A stretch of DNA of 64,000 bases from Reyranella sp. CPCC 100927 (GTDB lineage Bacteria > Pseudomonadota > Alphaproteobacteria > Reyranellales > Reyranellaceae). Below, piece by piece: positions 1-7,758 of the stretch. Below the pieces are notes generated by a model, which saw only the letters and a list, made by a program, of their open reading frames with translations, was not told the DNA's origin and made no database searches. The DNA lies in contig NZ_VOHA01000006.1 in the NCBI RefSeq assembly GCF_007859315.1, positions 186,001 to 250,000 on the forward strand. The letters are read 5' to 3'. A program made the translations under genes and the position numbers. Positions within the stretch are counted from its first letter, which is position 1, and every line of letters starts with the position of its first letter.

Positions 1-371
1 TCCTGAACAAGGGCGCGCTGAACGACCACCGCGTGCTGTCCGAGAAGGGTGTCGAGCGCATGCTGACCGATCACATGAACGGGCTGGCGTTCGACAAGAT
101 GATCACCGTGGCGCCGGCGATCACGGCCGACGTCGATCTCTTTCCCGGCACGCGCAAGACGCACAGCTTCGGTTTCCTGCGCAACGAAGCTGACATTCCC
201 GGCATGCGGTCGGCCGGTTCGCAGAGCTGGGCCGGCGTCTGCAACACGCACTACTGGTTCGATCCCCAGAAGGATGTCGCGGCTGTCATCATGACGCAGT
301 CGCTGCCCTTCGTTGAACCGCCGTTGGTGAAGACGTATGAAGCGTACGAGCGGGCGGTGTACGCCGGTTGA
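1..371 (+). CDS. Serine hydrolase, beta-lactamase class C family (C-terminal part)
   Basis: Only the last ~123 residues are present; the frame is open to the left edge, so the gene starts before the window. The stretch AGSQSWAGVCNTHYWFDPQ, followed by a hydrophobic strand (VAAVIMTQ) and a tail ending TYEAYERAVYAG, is typical of the C-terminal end of beta-lactamase/transpeptidase-like serine hydrolases (esterase EstB-like). The nucleophile SxxK motif would lie upstream and cannot be seen. The family cleaves esters or amides; the substrate here is unknown. The thiol dioxygenase follows 39 bases later on the same strand, so the two may be co-transcribed. Confidence 0.7.
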   Translation, partial: LNKGALNDHRVLSEKGVERMLTDHMNGLAFDKMITVAPAITADVDLFPGTRKTHSFGFLRNEADIPGMRSAGSQSWAGVCNTHYWFDPQKDVAAVIMTQSLPFVEPPLVKTYEAYERAVYAG

Positions 372-410
372 TCCGGCAATCCCCGCAATGCGCGGGAGAC
401 GAACGACGGC

Positions 411-1040
411 ATGACAGCACCGAACTACGCCCGGCTGCGGCGGTTCCTGTCCGACATGACATCGCTGGTCGGTGGCGCGAAGCAGGACCAGGACGAGGCG
501 GTGCTGATCGAGGTCGGCGGCAAGCTGGTCGCTGACCTCGTGGCGCACGATGATTGGCTGCCGGAGGAGATGGCCGCGGGCGTTGCCGACGGCTACCGGC
601 AGCATCTGCTCTACTGCGATCCGCAGGAGCGCTTTTCGTTGGTGAGCTTCGTGTGGGGGCCGGGGGCGCTCACGCCCGTGCACGACCATACGGTGTGGGG
701 CCTGATCGGCATGCTGCGCGGATCCGAGGTCGACCAGCGCTACCAGCGCGATCCGGCAACCGGCCAGCTGTGTCCAGGCCCGACGATGACGATGGTGGCC
801 GGCGACGTCGCGGCGTTGTCGCCCACGCTGGGCGACATCCACCAGGTGCGCAACGCCTTCACCGACCGCACGTCGATCAGCGTGCACGTCTATGGCGGCA
901 ACATCGGCTCGCTGGCGCGTCACCGGTTCGATCTCGCCAACAACCGGGAACACGCCTTCGTCTCCGGGTACAGCAACGCGGCACTGCCCAACATCTGGGA
1001 CCGCTCGCGGGAGTCCGCTGCCGGGCGTTCCGGCCGATGA
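411..1040 (+). CDS. Cysteine dioxygenase-type thiol dioxygenase
   Basis: 209-residue cupin of the bacterial thiol dioxygenase family, which uses non-haem iron and O2 to oxidise a thiol (cysteine or 3-mercaptopropionate) to its sulfinate. The three iron ligands are visible as H91 and H93 in PVHDHTVWG and H144 in GDIHQV. The second-shell Ser-His-Tyr triad is S157-H159-Y161 in SVHVYGG. Length fits bacterial enzymes (~200). Its stop overlaps the start of the following crotonase by 4 bases (ATGA), so the two are translationally coupled. 3-Mercaptopropionate dioxygenase is a good alternative; substrate cannot be fixed from sequence. Confidence 0.82.
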   Translation: MTAPNYARLRRFLSDMTSLVGGAKQDQDEAVLIEVGGKLVADLVAHDDWLPEEMAAGVADGYRQHLLYCDPQERFSLVSFVWGPGALTPVHDHTVWGLIGMLRGSEVDQRYQRDPATGQLCPGPTMTMVAGDVAALSPTLGDIHQVRNAFTDRTSISVHVYGGNIGSLARHRFDLANNREHAFVSGYSNAALPNIWDRSRESAAGRSGR

Positions 1041-1786
1041 GTGCGCCGCTGCGCGTGGTGCGCGATGGCGACGTCGTCCGCCTGATGCTCGATCGCCCCG
1101 ACAAGGGCAACGCGCTGGCGCCGGATCTGGTCGAAGCCCTGATCGCGGCCATCAGTGCCGCCGCGCACGATGGCACGCGCCTGCTGGTGATTGCGGGCGC
1201 CGGCAAGCATCTGTGTACCGGCTTCGATCTTGGCGGCCTGGAGTCGCTGAGTGACGGCGATCTGCTGCTGCGCATGGTGCGCATCGAGACCTTGCTGCAG
1301 GCGCTCTATGACGCGCCGTGCGTGACCGTGGCGATCGGCACCGGTCGGGTCACCGGTGCCGGCGCCGATATCTTCACCGCCTGCGACCGGCGCCTGGCCG
1401 TCGACGGCAGCGCCTACACGTTTCCCGGTGCCGGCTTCGGCATCCTGCTGGGCACGGGACGACTGGCGGCGCGGGTCGGCGCCGACGCGGCGCGCGACAT
1501 CCTGCGCAGCGGGCAGGTTCTGTCGGCGGATGCCGCCGTGCGTGCGGGACTCGCGACCGAGGCCGTATCCTCCGCCGACGTCGAGACCCGGATCGCGATC
1601 CACGCCGAGTCGGCACGGCGGCTCGATGGCGAGACGGTAGGCGCGATCCATGCGGTGACCCGGCGCGCCGCCGCCGACACGGATCTTGCGGCCCTGGTCC
1701 GCTCGGCGAGCCGGCCCGGCCTGAAGGATCGCATCCTCGCCTACCGCGCCCGCACGCTGGGTGAGCGGCAGAAGGGCACAGCGTAA
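1037..1786 (+). CDS. Enoyl-CoA hydratase/isomerase family protein
   Basis: 249-residue crotonase-fold protein starting at the ATG that overlaps the previous stop. The CoA-binding and oxyanion signatures are present: LMLDRPDKGNAL near the N-terminus, GAGKHLCTGFDLGG (first oxyanion loop) and TGRVTGAGADIFTACD (second). The segment that normally carries the hydratase glutamates reads FPGAGFGILLGTGRLA, with no Glu at the usual place, so simple enoyl-CoA hydration is doubtful. Coupling to a thiol dioxygenase suggests a role with a sulfur-containing acyl-CoA, but that is inference. Confidence 0.75.
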   Translation: MSAPLRVVRDGDVVRLMLDRPDKGNALAPDLVEALIAAISAAAHDGTRLLVIAGAGKHLCTGFDLGGLESLSDGDLLLRMVRIETLLQALYDAPCVTVAIGTGRVTGAGADIFTACDRRLAVDGSAYTFPGAGFGILLGTGRLAARVGADAARDILRSGQVLSADAAVRAGLATEAVSSADVETRIAIHAESARRLDGETVGAIHAVTRRAAADTDLAALVRSASRPGLKDRILAYRARTLGERQKGTA

Positions 1787-1797
1787 ATCTCCAGGAA

Positions 1798-1830
1798 ATC
1801 CCTTCTCCCGCGCAGGTAGGGAGAAGGGAT
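1798..1830. terminator. Palindrome between convergent genes, probable bidirectional terminator
   Basis: A perfect 12-bp inverted repeat (1798-1809 and 1819-1830, arm ATCCCTTCTCCC) with a 9-base loop. It lies between the crotonase gene and the convergent YeiH-type gene. There is no clear T-run, so intrinsic termination is inferred from position and stem. Confidence 0.5.
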
Positions 1831-1837
1831 GAACCGG

Positions 1838-2812
1838 TCAGAACGCGCGCGCGGCGTAGATCGTGGCGATCACCACCAGCGCGACGAAGAGGGTCTGCAC
1901 GAACAGCAGTGCCACCGGCCGTGGCCCGATGGCGGCCAGCGATGCCAGCGACGTCTTGATGCCCAGCGCCGCAATCGCGATGGTGATCAGGATGCCGGAC
2001 GCCATCGACACCGCCTGCTGTACGGCGGGCGGGAACAGGCCGAACGAGTTCAGCGCCGCCAGCGTCAGAAAGCCGAACAGGAACAGCGGCGGCTTGGGCC
2101 GGGCATCGCCCGCCGCTTCGCCGCTGCGCGTCACCCACCAGACGATGAACAGCACGGCCGGCAGCAGCATCGCCACGCGCATCAGCTTGGTCATGATGGC
2201 GTCGGCCAGGATCTTGGCGTCGCCCATCATCTGGCCGGCGCCGGCGACCTGCGCCACGTCGTGGATGGCGCCGCCGAGGAAGACGCTCATCTCGAACGCG
2301 GAATAGTGCAGCGTGCTCTGCAGGTAGGGGTAGGCGACCATCGCCAGGGTGCTGATGGCGTTGACGCCCATGACCGTGAAGGCGATGTCTCGATCGCTCG
2401 AGGGATGGCGCGGCAGCGCGGCACCGGCGGCCATGGCCGCCGCCGCGCCGCAGACACCCACCGAGCAGCCAGTGAGCAGCCCCAGGTCGCGCGGCAGGCC
2501 GAACCAGCGCGCCGCCAGTGCGCCGAAGGCGATGGTGCCGAACACCGCCAGGGCCGCGACGACGACAGGAGTCAGGCCGCCGGCGATCATGTCACCGAAG
2601 GTAAGTCGCACACCGAGCAGTGCGACACCCAGGCGCAACAGCGTGCGCCCGGCAATATCGACCCCCGGCATGAAGATAGGCGCCGTGGCGACCGGCCGCA
2701 GCGCCATGCCCACGAACAGCGCGACGATCAGCGGCGGCACCCACCAGCTGCCGATCCGGGTCCAGCCCTCGCGATCCATGATGAACGCCGCCACGCCGAT
2801 GACGGCGGTCAA
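1838..2812 (-). CDS. YeiH/UPF0324-family membrane protein (putative sulfate exporter)
   Basis: 324-residue polytopic protein with about ten hydrophobic segments, family YeiH (UPF0324). Family hallmarks seen are GRTLLRLGVALLGVRLTFGD in the first third and LLTGCSVGVCGAAAAMA in the middle. The family is annotated as putative sulfate exporters on limited evidence. The only canonical start codon in the open stretch is TTG at 2812; the frame stays open to about 2917 with residues resembling an extra N-terminal helix, so the start is uncertain. No sulfur-assimilation gene is adjacent. Confidence 0.78.
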   Translation of the reverse strand: MTAVIGVAAFIMDREGWTRIGSWWVPPLIVALFVGMALRPVATAPIFMPGVDIAGRTLLRLGVALLGVRLTFGDMIAGGLTPVVVAALAVFGTIAFGALAARWFGLPRDLGLLTGCSVGVCGAAAAMAAGAALPRHPSSDRDIAFTVMGVNAISTLAMVAYPYLQSTLHYSAFEMSVFLGGAIHDVAQVAGAGQMMGDAKILADAIMTKLMRVAMLLPAVLFIVWWVTRSGEAAGDARPKPPLFLFGFLTLAALNSFGLFPPAVQQAVSMASGILITIAIAALGIKTSLASLAAIGPRPVALLFVQTLFVALVVIATIYAARAF

Positions 2813-2953
2813 GGCCAGGCCGGGCAGGGCACGGACGATGGTGGCCGCGTCGAACAGTCGGCCGGCCGCGCCGGTCTTCGTTGCGTTCGTTTTTTGCGGG
2901 GAGAGGGTAATGACAGCTACCTTGAAACGGGCATCGTGAATGCCAGGGCGGCC

Positions 2954-3175
2954 TCAGGCTTCCAGCGTGGCGACCGCCTGTCCCTCGGCGACGGAATCGC
3001 CCTCGGCAACCAGGATTTCCTTGAGCGTGCCACCGCGCGGCGCCAGCACCGGGATCTCCATCTTCATCGACTCCAGGATCATGATCTGACCTTCTTCATC
3101 GATCTGGTCGCCGACTTTCGAGTCGATCTTCCACACCTTGCCGGCAATTTCCGACTTCACCACGACTTTCGCCAT
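2954..3175 (-). CDS. Stand-alone biotinyl (biotin carboxyl carrier-type) domain protein
   Basis: 73-residue single-domain biotin/lipoyl carrier. The biotinylation motif ESMKMEIPV places the modified lysine at K38, mid-protein in a beta-hairpin as expected, and the C-terminal half GDSVAEGQAVATLE is the matching strand repeat. Such small carriers serve as the biotin shuttle of acyl-CoA or urea-type carboxylases. No carboxylase or biotin carboxylase gene is in the window, so its partner is unknown. It is transcribed in the same direction as the upstream-ending YeiH gene. Confidence 0.85.
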   Translation of the reverse strand: MAKVVVKSEIAGKVWKIDSKVGDQIDEEGQIMILESMKMEIPVLAPRGGTLKEILVAEGDSVAEGQAVATLEA

Positions 3176-3342
3176 ATCTCCTCCGCACGCGTCAGCGCAG
3201 CGCTTTGTCCAACAGGTGAGGCGTCAGTTCAAGCCACCTTGGCCGGCCCTCGCACATGGCAGCCGTGCGATCGACAGACGAAATGGAATCTCGCGACCGC
3301 CGGGCTCGCGGCGGCGCGCGAAAGCTTGTATCGGGAGCATCC

Positions 3343-4026
3343 ATGAGCGTTGAGACACCCCCCGAAACCGCCGACTGTCCGGGCTGCGGCAAACCCCGCA
3401 CGCTGTGCGTCTGCGATGCGCTGGGGCGTATCGACAATGCCGTCGAGGTTCTGGTGCTGCGCCACCCGCAGGAGCAGGACAAGGAGCTGGGAACCGCGGG
3501 ATTGCTCTGCCGCCAGCTCGCGCACGCGACGCTGCGCACCGGTCTGTCGTGGCCCAACCTGGCCAAGGCGGCGGGTCGCGATGCCGACACAAGGCGCTGG
3601 GCCGTGCTTTATCTCGGCACGGCCAAGCAGGCGCCGGCGCCCGAGCTCGGGCCGCTGGTCGCAGTCGATCGTGACGGCACGCCGCTCACCGATCAGGCGG
3701 CTGGCTTGCAAGCCATCGGCGGCCTGATCCTGCTCGACGGCAACTGGTCGCAGGTCAAGGCGCTGTGGTGGCGCAATCCCTGGCTGCTGAAATGCCGACG
3801 GCTGGTGCTCAACCCGCGGGCGCCATCGCTCTACGGCAATCTGCGCCGCGAGCCGCGCCGCGAAAGCGTTTCGACCCTGGAAGCCGCCGGGCTGGCGCTG
3901 GCGCATCTCGAAGGCCGGCCCGAACTCGCCGACACCCTGGCCGCGCCGATGCGCCTGCTGCTGAAGAAGGTTCGCGCCCTGGCACCGCAACGACCGCGCC
4001 TCGATCGCCGCCGCTTTCGCCGGTAA
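3343..4026 (+). CDS. DTW-domain tRNA-uridine aminocarboxypropyltransferase
   Basis: 227-residue protein of the DTW family (TapT/YfiP-like), which transfers the 3-amino-3-carboxypropyl group of SAM to tRNA uridine to make acp3U. Seen: an N-terminal zinc knuckle CPGCGKPRTLCVCD (C12, C15, C22, C24), the RHPQE segment, and the family box as DGNW at residue 132 followed by NPRAPSLYGNLRREPRRES. The start at 3343 is chosen because GGGAG lies at 3333-3337; in-frame ATGs upstream lack a ribosome site. Confidence 0.8.
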   Translation: MSVETPPETADCPGCGKPRTLCVCDALGRIDNAVEVLVLRHPQEQDKELGTAGLLCRQLAHATLRTGLSWPNLAKAAGRDADTRRWAVLYLGTAKQAPAPELGPLVAVDRDGTPLTDQAAGLQAIGGLILLDGNWSQVKALWWRNPWLLKCRRLVLNPRAPSLYGNLRREPRRESVSTLEAAGLALAHLEGRPELADTLAAPMRLLLKKVRALAPQRPRLDRRRFRR

Positions 4027-4065
4027 CGTGGTTGGGCCGGATGGTGGGGCCGCGCTCTGCCGCGC

Positions 4066-4584
4066 TTACGCCGTCTCGTCCTGGCCGTTGAGCTGTTCGG
4101 CATCCAGGCGCTTCATGTTCTCCAGGATCTTGATCATGTAGTGCAGCGCGTGCGCGGTGTCGGTGATCGAGAAATCCGTCAGGATGGCCTGGTAATAGGC
4201 GCGGATCTTGGGCAAAGCCTGGATCTGCCAGACATGACGGCCGGACCGGGTCATGGTCACGATCCGCGCGCGCCGGTCGCGGGCATCCGATGAGACACTG
4301 AGGTGTCCATCGCGCTCCATGCGGCTGATCAGCCCAGCCAGATTCTGCCGGCTCACCATGAGATACCGGGCGAGTTCGCCGATACTCATGCCAGCCTGCG
4401 CCGTGTCCCGCGACAGTGCCCCCAGCACCGCCCATTGCTGCGTGGTGAGACCCTCGGCCTCGACCGCCCGGCTGCCAGTTTTATGCAACATATTGGCACA
4501 TTGATAGAGCCGGAAAAACAGCCGGTTGGCCATTTCCATCTTGGTGACGTGCTTGTCTGACGGATCCTGTTTGATGTCCCGCAC
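4066..4584 (-). CDS. badR: MarR-family regulator, BadR-like
   Basis: About 172 residues with a winged helix: SIGELARYLMVSRQNLAGLI is helix-turn-helix, then the wing SSDARDRRARIVTMT. It is divergent from badH, the arrangement known for BadR, the MarR-type repressor of alicyclic-acid genes in Rhodopseudomonas palustris whose ligand is reported to be 2-ketocyclohexanecarboxyl-CoA. Start: a GTG at 4584 has AAGGG six bases upstream; a TTG at 4605 would add seven residues but has a poorer site. Assignment to BadR rests on context with unmistakable BadH and BadI. Confidence 0.78.
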   Translation of the reverse strand: MRDIKQDPSDKHVTKMEMANRLFFRLYQCANMLHKTGSRAVEAEGLTTQQWAVLGALSRDTAQAGMSIGELARYLMVSRQNLAGLISRMERDGHLSVSSDARDRRARIVTMTRSGRHVWQIQALPKIRAYYQAILTDFSITDTAHALHYMIKILENMKRLDAEQLNGQDETA

Positions 4585-4610
4585 GGTGGGCCCTTGTGCC
4601 AGCAACCTTG

Positions 4611-4632
4611 ATATGACAATATATTGCTATAT
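4611..4632. promoter_or_regulatory. Candidate BadR operator in the badR-badH intergenic region
   Basis: A 22-bp imperfect palindrome centred on CAATATATTG, with 9 of 11 positions matching between arms (outer ATAT repeated). It is an AT-rich island in GC-rich DNA, lies between divergent badR and badH, and has the size of a MarR-dimer site. It ends 63 bases before the badH start. Function is inferred from symmetry and position. Confidence 0.6.
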
Positions 4633-4695
4633 TCGAAGCTGCAACTGGTTTCACGCTGCGAACCTGCGATCGCGGCAACCGTACGGGAGGTGAAC

Positions 4696-5475
4696 ATGTC
4701 AGGCGTTACGAAGCGTTTCGACGGCAAGACGGTCATCGTCACCGGCGGTGGCGGCGGCATCGGCGGCGCGACCAGCATCAGGTTCGCCCAGGAGGGCGCG
4801 CGCGTCGCCGTGCTCGACCTCAACCTCGAGGCGGCCGAGAAAGTCGCCGCGGCCATCCGCGGCAACGGCGGCGTGGCGGAAGCGATTCGCTGCGACATCG
4901 CGGACAGATCGAGTGTCGATGCCGCGATCGCCGCGACCGAGGCTAAGCTCGGGCCGATCGACGTCCTGGTGAACAACGCGGGCTGGGACATCTTCCGGCC
5001 CTTCGTCAAAACCGAACCGGCACAGTGGGACAAGCTGATCGCCATCAACCTCACCGGCGCGTTGCACATGCATCACGCGGTGCTGCCCGGCATGGTGGAG
5101 CGCCGGGCCGGCCGCATCGTCAACGTCGCCTCCGATGCCGGCCGGGTCGGGTCGTCCGGCGAGGCGGTGTATGCCGCCTGCAAGGGCGGGCTGGTGGCTT
5201 TCTCCAAGACCATCGCGCGCGAGCACGCCCGCCAGGGCATCACCGTCAATGTCGTGTGCCCGGGGCCGACCGACACCGCGCTGTTCGCCGTCTTCAAGGA
5301 AGGCGCCGGCAATCCGGAGAAGCTGGAGGAAGCGTTCCGGCGCTCGATTCCGCTGGGCCGCATCGGCCAGCCCGACGACCTGCCGGGCGCCATCCTGTTC
5401 TTCGCCAGCGACGATGCCCGCTATGTGACAGGCCAGGTGCTGAGCGTGTCCGGCGGACTGACCATGAGTGGCTGA
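4696..5475 (+). CDS. badH: 2-Hydroxycyclohexanecarboxyl-CoA dehydrogenase
   Basis: 259-residue short-chain dehydrogenase, NAD-linked, oxidising 2-hydroxycyclohexanecarboxyl-CoA to the 2-keto form in cyclohexanecarboxylate (and reductive benzoate) degradation. Seen: TGGGGGIGGAT cofactor loop near residue 17, NNAGWDIFRPF, and catalytic Y159-x3-K163 in YAACKGG. From memory the protein matches R. palustris BadH along nearly its whole length (e.g. INLTGALHMHHAVLPGMVER). The start at 4696 has GGGAGG at 4685-4690; an earlier in-frame ATG at 4624 lies inside the operator region and is rejected. badI follows 26 bases later. Confidence 0.92.
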   Translation: MSGVTKRFDGKTVIVTGGGGGIGGATSIRFAQEGARVAVLDLNLEAAEKVAAAIRGNGGVAEAIRCDIADRSSVDAAIAATEAKLGPIDVLVNNAGWDIFRPFVKTEPAQWDKLIAINLTGALHMHHAVLPGMVERRAGRIVNVASDAGRVGSSGEAVYAACKGGLVAFSKTIAREHARQGITVNVVCPGPTDTALFAVFKEGAGNPEKLEEAFRRSIPLGRIGQPDDLPGAILFFASDDARYVTGQVLSVSGGLTMSG

Positions 5476-5501
5476 CAACCCGCACCGTGAGGACATCATC
5501 C

Positions 5502-6284
5502 ATGCAATTCGAAGACCTGATCTACGAGATCCGCAACGGCGTGGCCTGGATCACCATCAACCGGCCGGAGAAGCTGAACGCGTTTCGCGCCCGGACCTGC
5601 GACGAGCTGATCAAGGCGCTGTACCAGGCGGGCTATGACAAGGACGTCGGCGCCATCGTGCTGGCGGGTGCCGGGGACCGTGCCTTCTGCACCGGCGGCG
5701 ACCAGTCGGCGCATGACGGCAACTATGATGGCCGCGGCACGGTCGGCCTGCCGGTGGAGGAACTGCACACGGCGATCCGCGACGTGCCCAAGCCGGTGAT
5801 CGCGCGCGTGCAGGGCTACGCGATCGGCGGCGGCAACGTGCTGTGCACGATCTGCGACCTGACGATCTGTTCGGACAAGGCCATCTTCGGCCAGGTCGGA
5901 CCCAAGATGGGGTCGGTCGATCCCGGTTACGGCACCGCGTTCCTGGCCCGCGTCGTGGGCGAGAAGAAGGCGCGCGAGATGTGGTACATGTGCCGTCGCT
6001 ACAGCGGCCAGGAGGCGGTGGCGATGGGGCTCGCCAATGCCTGCGTGCCGCACGATCAGCTCGACGCCGAGGTCCAGAAATGGGGCGAGGAACTGTGCGA
6101 GCGCAGTCCGACGGCGATCGCCATCGCCAAGCGCAGCTTCAACATGGACACCGCCCATCAGGCCGGCATCGCCGGCATGGGCATGTACGCGCTGAAGCTC
6201 TACTACGACACCGAGGAATCGCGCGAAGGCGTCAAGGCGCTGCAGGAGAAACGCAAGCCCGACTTCCGCAAGTTCGCGCGGTAG
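5502..6284 (+). CDS. badI: 2-Ketocyclohexanecarboxyl-CoA hydrolase (ring-cleaving)
   Basis: 260-residue crotonase-fold enzyme that opens the alicyclic ring of 2-ketocyclohexanecarboxyl-CoA by water addition, giving pimelyl-CoA. It is related to MenB. Diagnostic stretches are MQFEDLIYEIRNGVAWI, FCTGGDQSAHDGNYDGRGTV, YAIGGGNVLCTICDLTIC and GPKMGSVDPGYGTAFLARVV, which recall R. palustris BadI closely. Ribosome site GTGAGGA lies at 5487-5493. It is in the badH operon and its product feeds beta-oxidation. Confidence 0.93.
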   Translation: MQFEDLIYEIRNGVAWITINRPEKLNAFRARTCDELIKALYQAGYDKDVGAIVLAGAGDRAFCTGGDQSAHDGNYDGRGTVGLPVEELHTAIRDVPKPVIARVQGYAIGGGNVLCTICDLTICSDKAIFGQVGPKMGSVDPGYGTAFLARVVGEKKAREMWYMCRRYSGQEAVAMGLANACVPHDQLDAEVQKWGEELCERSPTAIAIAKRSFNMDTAHQAGIAGMGMYALKLYYDTEESREGVKALQEKRKPDFRKFAR

Positions 6285-6287
6285 TTC

Positions 6288-6362
6288 CTGGGAGCGCGGG
6301 CCTCCGGCCCGCTCATGTCTTGGCGCTTTGCGCCAAAGCGGGCGAGACGCCCGCGCTCCCAG
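6288..6362. repeat. Palindromic intergenic element between badI and aliB
   Basis: 14-bp perfect terminal arms (CTGGGAGCGCGGGC at 6288-6301; reverse complement at 6349-6362) with a nested GC-rich palindrome between them. Together they can fold into one long hairpin. It looks like a REP-type dispersed element, not part of either gene, and may attenuate or process the badI-aliB transcript. Confidence 0.7.
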
Positions 6363-6387
6363 CGAGGAGAACGCGAGAGGCGCCCCG

Positions 6388-7539
6388 ATGAATCCGTATC
6401 TCGATGAAGACCTCGTTGCGCTCGCCGATCAGGCCAGACGGTTTGCCACCGATCGCATCGCGCCCGGCTTCCAGGATCGCGACAGGACCCGCGTCCTTGA
6501 TCGCGGGCTGATGAAGGCGATGGGCGAGATGGGCTTCATCGCGCCGGAGTTGCCGGAGCAGTATGGCGGCCTGGGCATGGGTTGCCTCGCCGCCGGCGTC
6601 ATCCACGAAGAGATCGCACGCGCCGACCTCAGCATGTCCTACATCAACCTGCTGGGATCGCTGAATGGCCAGATCCTCTCGCAGCATGGCCAGCCCGATG
6701 TCGTGGGCCCCTGGCTGGCGCGCCTGACACGGGGCGAAGCGCTTCTGTCGATCGCGCTGACCGAGCCGCGCGGCGGTTCGGACGCCGCCAATCTGGGCCT
6801 GCGGGTCGAGCGGGTGGGCGACACCTATGTCGTCAACGGCGAGAAGACCTCGATCTCGGCCGCCGATCAGGCCGATGCGTCGGTGGTGTTCGGTCGCACC
6901 GGATCACCGGAAGCGGGCGCCCGCGGCATCACCGCGCTGCTGGTGCCGATGGACCTGCCCGGCGTGACGCGCAGTCGTTTCGATTGCCACGGCCAGCGCG
7001 CCATCGGGCGCGGCTCCATCTTCTTCGAGAACGTTCGGGTTCCCGTCTCGCATCGCCTGGGCGACGAGAACAAGGGCTTCGTGCAGGTGATGCAGGGCTT
7101 CGATTTCTCGCGCGCCCTGATCGGCCTGCAGGTGCTGGGCGTGGCGCGCGTCGCGCTGGCGGAGACCTGGGCCTACGTCGTGGAGCGCCAGGCCTTCGGT
7201 CAACCGCTGTCGGCGTTTCAGGGCGTGTCGCATCCGCTGGCGGCGCTCGAGACCCAGGTCGAGGCGGCACGCCTGCTGTGCCTGCAGGCGCTGTGGCTGA
7301 AGGACAGGGGCGCGCCGCACAGCGCCGAGGCGGCGATGTGCAAGTGGTGGGCGCCGCAGCTCGCCTACGACGCCGTTCACCAGTGCCTGCTGATGTTCGG
7401 CCACGGCGGCTATGACCGCGGGCTGATGGAGCAGCGCCTGCGTGACGTCCTGGGCTTCCAGATCGGTGACGGCACCGCCCAGATCATGAAGACCATCATC
7501 GCCCGCACCCGCGCCGGCCGCGCCGCGGTGCCGGCCTGA
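6388..7539 (+). CDS. aliB: Cyclohexanecarboxyl-CoA dehydrogenase (acyl-CoA dehydrogenase)
   Basis: 383-residue acyl-CoA dehydrogenase. The FAD-binding middle domain shows SIALTEPRGGSDAANL, and the C-terminal helical domain shows RKAFG-type VERQAFGQPLSAFQGV and GHGGYDRGLMEQRLRDV. Where most family members have Glu in an xEGT motif, this one has GDGT with Asp at residue 361. The next step after CoA activation of cyclohexanecarboxylate is 1,2-dehydrogenation by AliB, and the protein resembles AliB from memory. GAGAGG lies at 6375-6380 before the ATG. The CoA ligase (aliA) and hydratase (badK) are not adjacent. Confidence 0.82.
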   Translation: MNPYLDEDLVALADQARRFATDRIAPGFQDRDRTRVLDRGLMKAMGEMGFIAPELPEQYGGLGMGCLAAGVIHEEIARADLSMSYINLLGSLNGQILSQHGQPDVVGPWLARLTRGEALLSIALTEPRGGSDAANLGLRVERVGDTYVVNGEKTSISAADQADASVVFGRTGSPEAGARGITALLVPMDLPGVTRSRFDCHGQRAIGRGSIFFENVRVPVSHRLGDENKGFVQVMQGFDFSRALIGLQVLGVARVALAETWAYVVERQAFGQPLSAFQGVSHPLAALETQVEAARLLCLQALWLKDRGAPHSAEAAMCKWWAPQLAYDAVHQCLLMFGHGGYDRGLMEQRLRDVLGFQIGDGTAQIMKTIIARTRAGRAAVPA

Positions 7540-7540
7540 C

Positions 7541-7690
7541 ATCGTACTGGCGCAGTGCCATGTAGGTCTGGCCGCGGCCGACCAGGGCATTGAGCGAGTC
7601 GGGCTGCAGGCGCAGGGCAGCATCGAGGTCCAGCAGAGCCTGATGGACGCACAGTTTCCGGCTGTGGGCGCCGGCACGCCAGTCGTTATA
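7541..7690 (-). pseudogene. Remnant of a TPR-repeat protein gene
   Basis: On the minus strand a stretch encodes ALLDLDAALRLQPDSLNALV followed by GRGQTYMALRQYD, a clear tetratricopeptide repeat (A-L-x-D-x-D-x-A-L-x-L-x-P pattern). It has no proper start, is flanked by non-TPR translation and begins at the aliB stop. It is best read as the tail of a lost TPR gene. No other part of that gene is visible nearby. Confidence 0.5.
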
Positions 7691-7758
7691 CATTGGTCGC
7701 GACAGGGCTGAGCGCTTTGATGGCCGGTCGCGTGGCGGCGCGGCCGGGGGAGCGGGTG

